A DNA stretch of 64,000 nt from Franconibacter pulveris DSM 19144 (lineage in GTDB: Bacteria > Pseudomonadota > Gammaproteobacteria > Enterobacterales > Enterobacteriaceae), in NCBI GenBank assembly GCA_000621185.1, contig JHYZ01000015.1, positions 1 to 64,000 of the forward strand, in the 5' to 3' direction. Below the pieces are notes generated by a model that was not told where the DNA came from, did no database searches, and worked only from the letters and a program-made list of their open reading frames with translations. A program made the position numbers and the translations under genes. Below, one piece after another: positions 52,865-63,088 of this stretch; within the stretch, counting starts at the first letter, position 1, and every line of letters starts with the position of its first letter.

Positions 52865-53164
52865 GTTCGCCTCCTTCGCACCAGAAAGTAGCGTGATAGT
52901 AGTTAACCGCCCGGCGCCTCACCTTAAATTTCCGACAGGAAAACGCGCAAACTGCGCACGTTTTTTAAGAAACGACAGGAAAGATCCAGAAATGCGGCGA
53001 AGCTCACAGGGCCATGCTTCTCCCTCTAAACGCTGAACTGTGAAATCCCTCACGTTTACCTTTGTTCTGTTGCCAGCCGCGGTTTCGCGCTGTCAGTAAC
53101 GTGAAGGTAACGGGCTGCGCGCCTTTTTAAACTGCGGGTAACGATTCAGACAAGGATACCCGCC
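52865..53164 (+). promoter_or_regulatory. rhaSR-rhaBAD divergent control region
   Basis: Upstream of rhaB, GTTGCCAGCCGCGGTTTCGC, then CTGTCAGTAACGTGAAGGTAAC and GCGCCTTTTTAAACTG, follow the E. coli rhaB RhaS half-sites and promoter closely (53068-53135). A second region near rhaS (AATTTCCGACAGGAAAACG) may be the RhaR site. CRP sites are expected but not resolved. Confidence 0.75.
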
Positions 53165-54637
53165 ATGACTCTTCGCCATAGCGTTGCCGTTGACCTGGGC
53201 GCCTCCAGCGGTCGCGTGATGCTGGCGCGTTACGACAGCGCGACCCGTGGCCTGCAACTGCGCGAAATCCACCGCTTCGCCAACAGTCTTAAGCCTCTTG
53301 AAGGCTTTGCTACCTGGGACGTGGACGTGCTGGAGGGCGAGATACGTATTGGGTTGCAGAAAGCCTGCGATGAAGCAAACGCTATAGACAGTATCGGCAT
53401 CGACACCTGGGGCGTGGATTTCGTCTTGCTGGATAAAGCGGGCAACCGCGTCGGGCTGCCGGTTTCCTATCGCGACAGCCGCACGGAAGGGGTGATGCTG
53501 CGGGCATGCGCAGAACTGGGCCGCGAAGCTATCTATCGTCGCACCGGCATTCAGTTTCTACCGTTCAACACGCTTTATCAGCTGCGCGCGCTCGCCGAAC
53601 AGCAGCCGGAACTGCTGGCGCAGGCCGAGCACGCGCTGCTGATGCCCGACTACCTCTGCTACCGCCTTACCGGCGAGCTGAACTGGGAATACACCAACGC
53701 CACCACCACGCAACTGATCAACATTCACACCGGCGCCTGGGATGAAACGCTGCTGGCGTGGGCGGGCGTGCCGACGCGCTGGTTTGGCGCCCCCACCCGT
53801 CCGGGCAAGGTTATCGGCCACTGGGTTTGCCGCGAAGGCTGGTCTGTGCCGGTGGTGTGCGTCGCCACTCACGATACCGCCAGCGCGGTTATCGCCGCGC
53901 CTTTGCAGGATAGCGACGCCGCCTGGATCTCCTCCGGCACCTGGTCGCTGATGGGTTTTGAGAGCAGCACCCCGTACGCCAGCGAGCAGGCGCTGGCCGC
54001 CAACATCACCAACGAAGGCGGCGCGCAGGGGCGCTACCGCGTGCTGAAAAACATTATGGGGCTGTGGCTGCTGCAACGCGTAACCAAAGAACAGAACGTG
54101 AGCGACCTGCCGGGGCTTATCCAGCAGGCGCAGCAGCTTCCCGCCTGTCGGTTTGTGATTAACCCCAACGACGACCGCTTTATCAATCCGCAGAACATGA
54201 GCGACGAAATTCAGGCCGCCTGCCGGGAAAGCGGCCAGCCCGTCCCGCAAAGCGCGGCGGAGCTGGCGCGCTGCATCTTCGACAGCCTGGCGCTGCTGTA
54301 TGCGCAGGTCTTGCAGGAACTGGCGCAGCTTCGCGGCAAGCCCTTTACCCGTCTGCATATCGTGGGCGGCGGCAGCCAGAACCGCTTCTTAAACCAGCTT
54401 TGCGCCGACGCCTGCGGCATCCCGGTCACCGCCGGGCCGGTGGAAGCCTCCACCCTTGGCAATATCGGCTGCCAGCTGATGGCGCTTGATGAGATAGCGG
54501 ATGTGGACGATTTCCGCCGGCTCATCGCCGCCAGCCACCCGCAGGAGGCGTTTCTTCCCCGTACAGACAGCGAAATTGCCCGCTTCGTTGCGCAGTTTCA
54601 GCACAACCCAAAAACACGTAAGGAGCTTTGCGCATGA
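53165..54637 (+). CDS. rhaB: Rhamnulokinase RhaB
   Basis: Phosphorylates L-rhamnulose. FGGY-family, 490 residues: [47 protein letters not shown], and C-terminal [20 protein letters not shown]. First gene of rhaBAD with 4-bp overlap into rhaA. Confidence 0.96.
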   Translation: MTLRHSVAVDLGASSGRVMLARYDSATRGLQLREIHRFANSLKPLEGFATWDVDVLEGEIRIGLQKACDEANAIDSIGIDTWGVDFVLLDKAGNRVGLPVSYRDSRTEGVMLRACAELGREAIYRRTGIQFLPFNTLYQLRALAEQQPELLAQAEHALLMPDYLCYRLTGELNWEYTNATTTQLINIHTGAWDETLLAWAGVPTRWFGAPTRPGKVIGHWVCREGWSVPVVCVATHDTASAVIAAPLQDSDAAWISSGTWSLMGFESSTPYASEQALAANITNEGGAQGRYRVLKNIMGLWLLQRVTKEQNVSDLPGLIQQAQQLPACRFVINPNDDRFINPQNMSDEIQAACRESGQPVPQSAAELARCIFDSLALLYAQVLQELAQLRGKPFTRLHIVGGGSQNRFLNQLCADACGIPVTAGPVEASTLGNIGCQLMALDEIADVDDFRRLIAASHPQEAFLPRTDSEIARFVAQFQHNPKTRKELCA

Positions 54638-55890
54638 CCACTCACATTCATCAGGCCTGGGAACTGGCGAAACAGCGCTTCGCCGCCGTCGGGGTTGACG
54701 CCGACGAGGCGCTGCGCCAGCTCGACCGCCTGCCGGTCTCCATGCACTGCTGGCAAGGCGATGACGTCGCCGGGTTTGAGAACCCGCAGGGCGGGCTGAC
54801 CGGCGGCATTCAGGCCACCGGCAACTACCCGGGCAAAGCGCGCAACGCCGATGAACTGCGCGCCGACCTCGAACAGGCGATGCGCCTGATCCCAGGACCG
54901 AAGCGCCTTAATCTGCACGCTATTTATCGGGAAGCCGACGCCCCGGTGGCGCGCAACGAGATCAAGCCGCAGCACTTTGAAAACTGGGTCGCGTGGGCGA
55001 GAAAACAACAGCTGGGGCTCGACTTCAACCCCTCCTGCTTTTCGCACCCGCTGAGCGCCGACGGCTTTACCCTTTCGCACGCCAACCCGGAAATTCGTCA
55101 GTTCTGGATTGAGCACTGCCAGGCGAGCCGCCGCGTTTCCGCGTACTTCGGCGAGCAGCTCGGCACCCCGTCGGTGATGAATATCTGGATCCCGGACGGC
55201 ATGAAGGATATGCCGGTGGACCGTCTGGCGCCGCGTCAACGCTTGCTGTCGGCGCTGGATGAGGTGATTAGCGAAAAGCTTAACCCGGCGCACCATATTG
55301 ACGCCGTGGAGAGCAAGCTGTTCGGCATCGGCGCGGAAAGCTACACCGTCGGCTCCAACGAGTTCTGTCTGGGTTACGCCGCCAGTCGCCAGACCGCACT
55401 TTGCCTGGACGCCGGTCATTTTCACCCGACTGAAGTTATCTCCGACAAAATCTCCAGCGCGATGCTCTACGTACCGCGCCTGCTTTTGCACGTCAGCCGC
55501 CCGGTGCGCTGGGACAGCGATCACGTCGTGCTGCTGGATGACGAAACCCAGGCCATCGCCAGCGAAATTATCCGCCACGACCTCTTCGACCGCGTGCACA
55601 TCGGCCTGGATTTCTTCGACGCTTCCATCAACCGCATCGCCGCCTGGGTGATTGGCACCCGCAACATGAAAAAAGCGCTGCTGCGCGCGCTGCTGGAGCC
55701 TACCGCCCTGCTGCGCCAGCTGGAGCGGGAAGGCGATTACACCGGCCGCCTGGCGCTGCTGGAAGAGCAAAAATCGCTGCCGTGGCAGGCGGTCTGGGAG
55801 ATGTACTGCCAGCAGCACGACGCCCCGGCCGACGCCGCCTGGCTTACCGCCGTCCGTCACTATGAACAACATGTCTTAAGCAAGCGCTAA
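54634..55890 (+). CDS. rhaA: L-rhamnose isomerase RhaA
   Basis: Mn/Zn-dependent isomerase of L-rhamnose to L-rhamnulose. 418 residues against 419 in E. coli. Metal-site regions include [40 protein letters not shown] and [15 protein letters not shown]. Start chosen at ATG giving [11 protein letters not shown], overlapping rhaB by 4 bp; the upstream frame adds only two residues. Confidence 0.96.
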   Translation: MTTHIHQAWELAKQRFAAVGVDADEALRQLDRLPVSMHCWQGDDVAGFENPQGGLTGGIQATGNYPGKARNADELRADLEQAMRLIPGPKRLNLHAIYREADAPVARNEIKPQHFENWVAWARKQQLGLDFNPSCFSHPLSADGFTLSHANPEIRQFWIEHCQASRRVSAYFGEQLGTPSVMNIWIPDGMKDMPVDRLAPRQRLLSALDEVISEKLNPAHHIDAVESKLFGIGAESYTVGSNEFCLGYAASRQTALCLDAGHFHPTEVISDKISSAMLYVPRLLLHVSRPVRWDSDHVVLLDDETQAIASEIIRHDLFDRVHIGLDFFDASINRIAAWVIGTRNMKKALLRALLEPTALLRQLEREGDYTGRLALLEEQKSLPWQAVWEMYCQQHDAPADAAWLTAVRHYEQHVLSKR

Positions 55891-55899
55891 GGAGCACTC

Positions 55900-56724
55900 A
55901 TGCAACGCATTCTTTCTTCCTGGTTCGTACAGGGTATGGTGAAAGCCACCAGCGATATGTGGCTGAAGGGCTGGGACGAGCGTAACGGCGGCAACGTGAG
56001 CCTGCGCCTGGAGGCCGCCGACGTGGAGCCTTATCGCAACGAGTTTTACCCGCAGCCGCGCTGCGTGGAGCTGAGCGAACCCCGCCCGGAGCTGGCGGGC
56101 TGCTGGTTCCTGGTCACCGGCTCGGGGAAATTTTTCCGCAACGTGCAGCTCGACCCGGCGGACACGCTGGTGCTGCTGCAAATCACCGACGACGGCATGG
56201 CCTATCACCTCCACTGGGGGCTGACCAACGGCGGCCTGCCGACCTCAGAGCTTGCTTCGCACTTTCAGTCGCACGCGGTGCGCAAGGCGGTTTCCGGCGG
56301 CAAAGACCGGGTGATCATGCACTGCCACGCCACCAATCTTATCGCCCTGAGCTTCGTGCTGGAGCTTAATGAAGCACGCTTCACCCGCATGCTGTGGGAA
56401 GGCAGCACCGAGTGTCTGGTGGTCTTCCCCGACGGCGTCGGCATCGTGCCGTGGATGGTGCCGGGCACCGACGGCATCGGCACCGCCACCTCGGAACAGA
56501 TGAAAACCCACACCCTGGTGCTGTGGCCGCACCACGGCATTTTCGGCACCGGCCCGACGCTGGATGACGCCTTCGGCCTTATCGACACCGCGGAAAAGTC
56601 GGCGGAAATCCTGGTCAAAGTCATCGCTATGGGGGGTATGAAACAGACCATTACCCGTGAAGAATTAATTGCGCTGGGGGAGCGTTTCGGCGTTACCCCG
56701 CACACCGGCGCCATTGCCCTTTAA
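55900..56724 (+). CDS. rhaD: Rhamnulose-1-phosphate aldolase RhaD
   Basis: Zinc class II aldolase splitting L-rhamnulose-1-P to DHAP and L-lactaldehyde. 274 residues as in E. coli. Zinc His pair in [15 protein letters not shown], catalytic Glu around [16 protein letters not shown], and third zinc His in [13 protein letters not shown]. The lactaldehyde product is the likely substrate of the alcohol dehydrogenase further downstream. Confidence 0.96.
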   Translation: MQRILSSWFVQGMVKATSDMWLKGWDERNGGNVSLRLEAADVEPYRNEFYPQPRCVELSEPRPELAGCWFLVTGSGKFFRNVQLDPADTLVLLQITDDGMAYHLHWGLTNGGLPTSELASHFQSHAVRKAVSGGKDRVIMHCHATNLIALSFVLELNEARFTRMLWEGSTECLVVFPDGVGIVPWMVPGTDGIGTATSEQMKTHTLVLWPHHGIFGTGPTLDDAFGLIDTAEKSAEILVKVIAMGGMKQTITREELIALGERFGVTPHTGAIAL

Positions 56725-56822
56725 ATAACAACATCGCCGACGCTCAGGTCGCCACAGGGCGGCCTTAGACGATCGTGAACCTCTCTACCTGCAAACTGCG
56801 TCACTACGTGGAGTACAAGCAA

Positions 56823-57815
56823 ATGAAAATAAAAGCGATTTTAGGTTGTACACTCACCGTTGCCACCCTGGCGTTGTCCGGTTCCGCCCTGGCCGAAGTG
56901 AAAATCGCCCTGGTGGCGAAATCGCTCGGCAACGGGTTTTTCGAAGCAGCGAACGTAGGGGCTCAGGAAGCCGCTAAAGAGCTGGGAGATGTGAAAGTCA
57001 TTTACACCGGCCCCACCACCACCACCGCCGAAGCGCAGATCGAAGTGCTTAACGGGCTGATCGCCCAGGGTGTGGACGCGATCGCCATCTCCGCCAACGA
57101 TCCCGACGCTGTGGTGCCGGTGCTGAAAAAAGCGATGCAGCGCGGCATTAAGGTGGTCTCCTGGGATTCCGGCGTGGCGAAAGAGGGCCGCCAGATCCAC
57201 CTCAACCCCTCCAACAACGCGCTGATTGGCGAAACCAACGTCAGGCTCGCCGCCGACGCGCTGAAAGCGCTGAACGTCGAAAAAGGCGATGTGGCGATTT
57301 TAAGCGCCACCCCCACCTCGACGAACCAGAACACCTGGATTGCCGAGATGAAAAAGGTGCTGCCGAACTACCCGTCGGTCAACCTGGTGACGGTGGCCTA
57401 TGGCGACGACCTTTCTGATAAAAGCTACCGCGAAGCGGTGGGGTTGCTGAAGTCTTACCCCAACCTGAAAGTGATCGTCTCACCCTCCTCGGTGGGGATT
57501 GTGGCGGCGGCGCAGGCGGTGAAAGACCAGGGCAAAATCGGCCAGGTCTACGTGACGGGCCTGGGGCTGCCGTCTGAAATGGCGGGGGCGGTGAAATCGG
57601 GCGCGTCGAAAAGCTTCGCCATCTGGAACCCTATCGATCTTGGCTATGCGGCGACCTATCTGGCGGACGACCTGGTGAAAGGGTCGGCGACCAAAACCGA
57701 AGCGAGCATGGGCAAGCTCGGCAAAGTGAAGCTCGATGCCGAAGGCAACGGGGCGATGGCGGAGCCGTTCGTCTACGATGCCAGCAATATTGATAAGTTC
57801 TCGAAGATTTTCTGA
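56823..57815 (+). CDS. Rhamnose ABC transporter, periplasmic binding protein
   Basis: 330-residue periplasmic-binding-protein family 4 (RbsB-type) protein. Signal peptide MKIKAILGCTLTVATLALSG-SALA, mature start EVKIALVAKSLGNGFFEAAN; sugar-binding fold motifs AISANDPDAVVPVLKKAM, VVSWDSGVA and VTGLGLPSEMAG. I chose the ATG at 56823 because it gives a standard signal peptide; upstream codons do not. It resembles the rhamnose-binding RhaS of Rhizobium (not the AraC regulator of the same name). Immediately after rhaD and before transporter genes; so rhamnose import is the likely role. Confidence 0.88.
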   Translation: MKIKAILGCTLTVATLALSGSALAEVKIALVAKSLGNGFFEAANVGAQEAAKELGDVKVIYTGPTTTTAEAQIEVLNGLIAQGVDAIAISANDPDAVVPVLKKAMQRGIKVVSWDSGVAKEGRQIHLNPSNNALIGETNVRLAADALKALNVEKGDVAILSATPTSTNQNTWIAEMKKVLPNYPSVNLVTVAYGDDLSDKSYREAVGLLKSYPNLKVIVSPSSVGIVAAAQAVKDQGKIGQVYVTGLGLPSEMAGAVKSGASKSFAIWNPIDLGYAATYLADDLVKGSATKTEASMGKLGKVKLDAEGNGAMAEPFVYDASNIDKFSKIF

Positions 57816-57844
57816 GGCGGTACGGCCGAACAAGGCCACTGAAC

Positions 57845-57870
57845 GGTGGGTAGCGCGTCGCTTACCCACC
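57845..57870. repeat. REP-like palindrome after the binding-protein gene
   Basis: GGTGGGTagcgcgtcgcttACCCACC. Sits between the binding protein and ATPase genes, where a 3' stabiliser would favour high binding-protein mRNA. Confidence 0.65.
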
Positions 57871-57944
57871 CTGCAACCTCCTGACCGTAGACGCGTTGGC
57901 GAAAAACGCCGCGGCTATGGTCGCTCAGAAAAAGGAGCATCAGC

Positions 57945-59456
57945 ATGACGGCATCCACCCCTCTGCTGTCGCTTAAGGGCATCACCAAGGTTTTCCCTGG
58001 GGTGCGTGCGCTTGAGAACGTACAGCTTGATCTCTGGCCCGGTCGCGTGACGGCGCTGATTGGCGAAAACGGCGCGGGCAAATCCACGCTGGTCAAGGTA
58101 ATGACCGGCATTTACCAGCCGGACGCGGGCGAACTGCTCTACAAAGCGATTCCCATCAGCCTGCCCAACCCGGAAGCGGCGCACAAGGTCGGCATCACCG
58201 CCATCCATCAGGAAACGGTGCTGTTTGACGAGCTCACCGTGACGGAGAACATTTTCGTCGGCCACTACCTGTATCGCGGGCTATTTAAAAAGCTCGACTG
58301 GGCCGCCATGCACCAGCAGGCGCGCGATATCCTGCGGCGCCTTGAGGTGAATATCGACCCGCGCGCGGTGCTGAAAACCTTAAGCATCGCCCAGCGGCAT
58401 ATGGTGGCGATTGCCCGGGCGCTCTCTTTCGACGCGCAGGTGGTGATTCTGGATGAGCCCACCGCCGCCCTCTCCCAGCATGAGATCCTGGAGTTTTATC
58501 AGATTGTCGAGCGCCTGAAGCAGGAAGGCAAAGCCATCCTGTTTATCTCGCACAAGTTCGATGAAATTTTCGAACTGGCGGACCACTACACCATCCTGCG
58601 CGACGGCGCGTTTGTCAGCGCAGGCGACATTGCTGGCATCACCGAAGAGAAAATGGTGGCGATGATGGTGGGGCGCGCCATCACGCAAACCTACCCGAAA
58701 GTGGTCTGCGAACCGGGCGAAACGGTGCTGGAGGTCAAAGACCTTTGCCATCCGACAGAGTTTGCCCATATCAGCTTTTCGCTGCGCAAAGGCGAAATCC
58801 TCGGCTTCTACGGGCTGGTGGGCGCCGGGCGCACCGAGCTTATGCAGGCGCTGTGCGGGGTGACGCGCCCTGCCAGCGGCGAAATCATCCTTAACGGCAA
58901 AACGGCGCAGTTCCGCCAGCCGGCGGACGCCATCGAAGCGGGCATTGTCTACGTGCCGGAAGAGCGCCAGAAACAGGGGGCGATTATTGAGCTGCCTATC
59001 AGCCAGAACATTAGCCTGCCGCAGCTTAAGCGGCTGAACCCCAACGGCATTCTGCATGACGACCGCGAGTGGCAGCTTGCCGAAGAGTACGCCCGCCGCT
59101 TGCAGGTTAAAGCCTTCAGCTGGCGCCAGCCGGTGGAGACGCTCTCCGGCGGCAACCAGCAAAAGGTGGTCATTGGCAAATGGCTCGCCACCCAGCCCAC
59201 CGTCATCATTCTGGATGAGCCCACCAAAGGCATCGACATCGGCTCGAAAGCCGCGGTGCATCAGTTTATGTCGGAGCTGGTAAGCCAGGGGCTGGCGGTG
59301 ATTATGGTCTCGTCCGAGCTGCCGGAAGTGATGGGCATGGCGGACCGCATCATCGTAATGCACGAAGGGCTGATGGCGGCGGAATACGGCGCGGGCAAAG
59401 CCACCGCCGAGAACATTGTCAGCGCCGCCAGCGGCGCGGGTCAGGAGGCGGCATGA
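57945..59456 (+). CDS. Rhamnose ABC transporter, ATP-binding protein
   Basis: 503-residue sugar ABC ATPase with two nucleotide domains, as in RbsA. First half: Walker A GENGAGKSTLVK, LSIAQRHMVAIARALSF, DEPTAAL. Second half: degenerate Walker A GLVGAGRTELM, signature LSGGNQQKVVIGKWL and DEPTKGID. Overlaps the first permease gene by 4 bp. Cytoplasmic face of the importer. Confidence 0.93.
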   Translation: MTASTPLLSLKGITKVFPGVRALENVQLDLWPGRVTALIGENGAGKSTLVKVMTGIYQPDAGELLYKAIPISLPNPEAAHKVGITAIHQETVLFDELTVTENIFVGHYLYRGLFKKLDWAAMHQQARDILRRLEVNIDPRAVLKTLSIAQRHMVAIARALSFDAQVVILDEPTAALSQHEILEFYQIVERLKQEGKAILFISHKFDEIFELADHYTILRDGAFVSAGDIAGITEEKMVAMMVGRAITQTYPKVVCEPGETVLEVKDLCHPTEFAHISFSLRKGEILGFYGLVGAGRTELMQALCGVTRPASGEIILNGKTAQFRQPADAIEAGIVYVPEERQKQGAIIELPISQNISLPQLKRLNPNGILHDDREWQLAEEYARRLQVKAFSWRQPVETLSGGNQQKVVIGKWLATQPTVIILDEPTKGIDIGSKAAVHQFMSELVSQGLAVIMVSSELPEVMGMADRIIVMHEGLMAAEYGAGKATAENIVSAASGAGQEAA

Positions 59457-60460
59457 TGATGCAGAAATTACTCAGGCACCGCGAGGCGCTGCTCGGGCTG
59501 GTGATTGTGCTGATGCTGCTGGTCATCGGCAGCCGCGTGCCGTCGTTTTTGCGCCCGGCGAACCTGCTGGAGATGTTTAACGACACCGCCATTCTGATAA
59601 TCCTCGCCCTCGGGCAGATGATGGTGCTGCTCACCAAAGGCATCGATCTCTCGATGGCCGCCAACCTGGCGCTCACCGGCATGATCGTCGCCCTGCTGAA
59701 TTTCCACTATCCGGCTATCCCGGTCTGGGCTTTGCTGCTGCTCGCCACCGGGCTTGGCTTAATGATGGGGCTAATCAACGGCCTGCTGGTCTGGAAGCTC
59801 GGCATTCCGGCGATTGTGGTGACGCTCGGCACCATGAGCATTTATCGCGGGATTATCTTTCTGCTCTCCGACGGCGGCTGGATCAACGCCCACCAGATGA
59901 GCCCGGATTTTCTCGGCCTGCCGCGCACCCCGGTGCTGGGGCTGCCGCTGCTGGGCTGGTGCGCTATCGCCGCGCTCATTCTGGTGAGCTATTTCCTGCG
60001 CTACAGCCGCACCGGACGGGCGCTTTACACCGCAGGCGGCAACGCCACGGCGGCCTACTACACCGGCATTAACGCCGGGAAAATGCAGTTCGTCAGCTTT
60101 TGCCTTTCCGGCGCGCTGGCGGGGTTCTGCGGCTATCTGTGGATCTCACGCTTCGCCGTCGCCTATGTGGATGTGGCGAACGGCTTTGAGTTGCAGGTGG
60201 TCGCCGCCTGCGTCATCGGCGGCATCAGCACCATGGGCGGCATCGGCCGGGTGATGGGCTGCCTGTTCGGCGCGTTGTTCCTTGGCGTAATTAACAACGC
60301 GCTGCCGGTAATCGGCGTCTCGCCTTTCTGGCAGATGGCCATCTCAGGCCTGGTGATTGTTATCGCTGTCTTGCTCAACGAGCGCAGCAATAAACGCAAA
60401 GGACGGCTCATCCTGCGCGACGTCGCGCTTTCTCGTCAAAAAGAGGCGGTGAAACCATGA
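59453..60460 (+). CDS. Rhamnose ABC transporter, permease 1
   Basis: 335-residue RbsC/BPD_transp_2-family membrane protein, about 9-10 helices. Typical motifs: GQMMVLLTKGIDLSMAANLA, LGIPAIVVTLGTMSIYRGII, ARNTGINAGK-type loop (YTGINAGKMQF) and CVIGGISTMGGIGRVMG. Overlaps both neighbours by 4 bp. Pairs with permease 2 as a heterodimer. Confidence 0.92.
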   Translation: MMMQKLLRHREALLGLVIVLMLLVIGSRVPSFLRPANLLEMFNDTAILIILALGQMMVLLTKGIDLSMAANLALTGMIVALLNFHYPAIPVWALLLLATGLGLMMGLINGLLVWKLGIPAIVVTLGTMSIYRGIIFLLSDGGWINAHQMSPDFLGLPRTPVLGLPLLGWCAIAALILVSYFLRYSRTGRALYTAGGNATAAYYTGINAGKMQFVSFCLSGALAGFCGYLWISRFAVAYVDVANGFELQVVAACVIGGISTMGGIGRVMGCLFGALFLGVINNALPVIGVSPFWQMAISGLVIVIAVLLNERSNKRKGRLILRDVALSRQKEAVKP

Positions 60461-61461
60461 GTAAGATCCTTATCTCTGCGCCAACAGCGTCCCCTGCCGC
60501 CGCGCCGTCATTCTTTCGCCGCCTGCTGGGGTGGGAGGGTTTTCTGCTGGCGGTAACGCTGCTGGTTTTTATCGGTAACGCGCTGGCGTCGCCCTACTTT
60601 CTTAATATCTGGAACCTCTCCGACGCCACCTTCAACTTCACCGAAAAGGCGATCATCGTGCTGCCGATGGCGATGCTGATTATCGCGCGCGAAATCGACC
60701 TTTCCGTCGCCTCCACCATGGCGCTCAGCTCCACGGTGATGGGCTTTTGCGCCCAGGCTGGCATCGGCACGCCGCTGCTGGTCGGCGTGGGGCTTGCCGT
60801 GGGGTTGCTGTGCGGGCTGTTCAACGGCGTGCTGGTGACGCGCTTTAACCTCTCGTCGATTGTCATCACCATCGGCACCATGAGCCTGTATCGCGGCATT
60901 ACCTACATTCTGCTGGGCGACCAGGCGCTAAACCACTACCCGGAGAGCTTCGCCTGGTTCGGCCAGGGGTATGTCTGGGGCGCGCTGTCGTTTGAATTTG
61001 CGCTCTTCCTGGTGCTGGCCGCCATTTTCTGGTTTCTGCTGCATAAAACCAACTTTGGCCGCCGCACCTACGCCATCGGCAACAACCCGACCGGCGCCTG
61101 GTTTTCCGGCATTAACGTCAAGCGCCATAACCTGATCCTCTTCGCGCTGGTGGGGTTGATGGCCGGGCTTGCGGCGGTGCTGTTGACATCACGGCTCGGC
61201 AGCACGCGCCCAACCATCGCGCTCGGCTGGGAGCTTAGCGTGGTGACCATGGCGGTGCTGGGCGGCGTCAATATTCTTGGCGGCTCGGGCAGCATGGGGG
61301 GCGTGATTATCGCCGCCTTCCTGATGGGGCTCTTGACCTTTGGCCTGAGCCTGCTCAACGTGCCGGGCATTGTGATGTCGATTATCGTCGGCCTGATGCT
61401 GATTACGGTGATAACGCTGCCGATCATCACCCGCCGCCTGATGGCGCGAAGACGCATTTAA
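60457..61461 (+). CDS. Rhamnose ABC transporter, permease 2
   Basis: 334-residue RbsC-family permease. Motifs: LIIAREIDLSVASTMALSST, FNLSSIVITIGTMSLYRGIT, GNNPTGAWFSGINVKRHNLI, VLGGVNILGGSGSMGGVIIA. Related to permease 1 but clearly separate. Last of the ABC genes, followed by REP-like DNA and then the dehydrogenase. Confidence 0.92.
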   Translation: MSKILISAPTASPAAAPSFFRRLLGWEGFLLAVTLLVFIGNALASPYFLNIWNLSDATFNFTEKAIIVLPMAMLIIAREIDLSVASTMALSSTVMGFCAQAGIGTPLLVGVGLAVGLLCGLFNGVLVTRFNLSSIVITIGTMSLYRGITYILLGDQALNHYPESFAWFGQGYVWGALSFEFALFLVLAAIFWFLLHKTNFGRRTYAIGNNPTGAWFSGINVKRHNLILFALVGLMAGLAAVLLTSRLGSTRPTIALGWELSVVTMAVLGGVNILGGSGSMGGVIIAAFLMGLLTFGLSLLNVPGIVMSIIVGLMLITVITLPIITRRLMARRRI

Positions 61462-61462
61462 C

Positions 61463-61543
61463 TCCTCACCCGGCCAGTGCGGCAGGCGTAAGGCGGGTCA
61501 GCGAAGCGCCACCCGCCTTTAACCCAAAGGAACAGGGTGAGGG
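61463..61543. repeat. REP-like repeat bracketed by CCTCACCC/GGGTGAGG arms
   Basis: CCTCACCC near 61464 and GGGTGAGGGG near 61534-61543 enclose the palindrome GGCGGGTcagcgaagcgccACCCGCC (61492-61517). The outer arms are the same as the hairpin at 28117-28141. Confidence 0.65.
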
Positions 61544-61581
61544 GAAACGATTTCCCAAAATCAACGTTAAGGAGAAGTATC

Positions 61582-62730
61582 ATGAGCTTTATGCTGGCGT
61601 TACCGAAAATCAGCCTGCATGGCGCAGGCGCTATTGGCGACATGGTGAAACTGGTGGCGGGCAAGTCGTGGGGCAAGGCGCTGATTGTCACCGACGGGCA
61701 CCTGGTGAAACTGGGCCTGCTGGAGAGCCTTTTCGCCGCGCTGGATGCGCATCAACTCTCTTATGAACTGTTCGACGCGGTTTTCCCGAACCCCACTGAG
61801 GCGCTGGTGCAGCAGGGTTACGACGCTTACCGGAACGCCGAATGCGATTACCTGATAGCCTTTGGCGGCGGCAGCCCGATAGACACCGCCAAGGCGATTA
61901 AAATTCTGACCGCCAACCCCGGCCCTTCAACGAATTATTCCGGCGTCGGCAAAGTGACCCATGCCGGCGTGCCGCTGGTCGCCATCAACACCACGGCGGG
62001 CACCGCCGCCGAAATGACCAGCAACGCGGTGATCATCAATGCCGAACGCCAGGTAAAAGAGGTGATTATCGACCCGAACATTATTCCCGATATCGCCGTG
62101 GATGACGCAAGCGTCATGCTGGATATTCCCGCCGCGGTAACCGCCGCTACCGGCATGGACGCGCTGACCCACGCGGTGGAGGCGTATGTTTCCGTGGGCG
62201 CGCACCCGTTAACCGACGCCAACGCGCTGGAAGCGATTCGCCTGATTAGCCAGTGGCTGCCGAAAGCGGTGGAAGAGGGGCATAACCTCGAAGCGCGTGA
62301 AATGATGGCTTACGGCCAGTATCTGGCGGGCATGGCCTTTAACAGCGCGGGCTTAGGGCTGGTGCACGCGCTGGCCCACCAGCCTGGCGCGACGCATAAC
62401 CTGCCGCACGGTGTCTGCAACGCCATCCTGCTGCCTGTCATCGAAAACTTTAACCGCCCGAGCGCGGTGGCGCGCTTCGCCCGCGTGGCGCAGGCGATGG
62501 GCGTCAATATCCAGGGCATGAGCGACGAGCAGGCGAGCCAGCAGGCGATTGCCGCTATTCGCGCCCTTTCCGCCCGCGTCGGCATTCCTTCCGGCTTCAG
62601 TAAGCTTGGCGTGACCAAAGCGGATATCGAAGGCTGGCTTGATAAGGCGCTGGCGGACCCGTGCGCGCCCTGTAACCCACGCCGCGCGACCCGCGAAGAG
62701 GTGCGCGAGCTTTATCTGGAGGCGCTATGA
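61582..62730 (+). CDS. Iron-containing alcohol dehydrogenase, probable lactaldehyde reductase
   Basis: Fe-ADH family enzyme of 382 residues. NAD-binding [42 protein letters not shown] and iron-ligand His residues in [20 protein letters not shown]. Closer in wording to E. coli YiaY than to FucO. In this locus it most likely reduces L-lactaldehyde from RhaD to propane-1,2-diol. The ATG giving [10 protein letters not shown] has AAGGAG upstream; the longer reading lacks one. Overlaps rhaM by 4 bp. Confidence 0.88.
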   Translation: MSFMLALPKISLHGAGAIGDMVKLVAGKSWGKALIVTDGHLVKLGLLESLFAALDAHQLSYELFDAVFPNPTEALVQQGYDAYRNAECDYLIAFGGGSPIDTAKAIKILTANPGPSTNYSGVGKVTHAGVPLVAINTTAGTAAEMTSNAVIINAERQVKEVIIDPNIIPDIAVDDASVMLDIPAAVTAATGMDALTHAVEAYVSVGAHPLTDANALEAIRLISQWLPKAVEEGHNLEAREMMAYGQYLAGMAFNSAGLGLVHALAHQPGATHNLPHGVCNAILLPVIENFNRPSAVARFARVAQAMGVNIQGMSDEQASQQAIAAIRALSARVGIPSGFSKLGVTKADIEGWLDKALADPCAPCNPRRATREEVRELYLEAL

Positions 62731-63041
62731 TCCGCAAAGCGTTTGTCATGCAGGTCAACCCCGGCGCTCATGAAGAGTATCAGCGCCGTCACTCGCCCAT
62801 CTGGCCGGAGCTGGAGGCGGTGCTTAAACAGCACGGCGCGCATCATTATGCGATTTACCTCGACGCTGAGCGCAACCTGCTGTTCGCCACCGTGGAAATC
62901 GAGAGCGAAGCGCGCTGGAACGCCGTGGCGGATACCGACGTCTGCCAGCGCTGGTGGCGGCACATGCGGGAGATTATGCCAGCCAACCCGGACAACAGCC
63001 CGGTCAGCCGGGAGCTCAAAGAGGTGTTTTATCTGGAGTGA
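62727..63041 (+). CDS. rhaM: L-rhamnose mutarotase RhaM
   Basis: Interconverts alpha and beta L-rhamnose, helping supply RhaA. 104 residues, near-identical layout to E. coli Rha[39 protein letters not shown] (catalytic His), [17 protein letters not shown]. Its place at the end of the cluster supports rhamnose as the transporter substrate. Confidence 0.95.
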   Translation: MIRKAFVMQVNPGAHEEYQRRHSPIWPELEAVLKQHGAHHYAIYLDAERNLLFATVEIESEARWNAVADTDVCQRWWRHMREIMPANPDNSPVSRELKEVFYLE

Positions 63042-63046
63042 GACGC

Positions 63047-63068
63047 AAAAAGCCCGCTGAAGCGGGCT
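63047..63068 (-). terminator. Terminator between rhaM and the LacY-like gene
   Basis: AAAAAGCCCGC-tgaa-GCGGGCT. The T-run lies on the minus strand, so it mainly ends the LacY-like transcript 20 bp after its stop. Confidence 0.75.
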
Positions 63069-63088
63069 GGTTGCGCTTTACTAACGCC

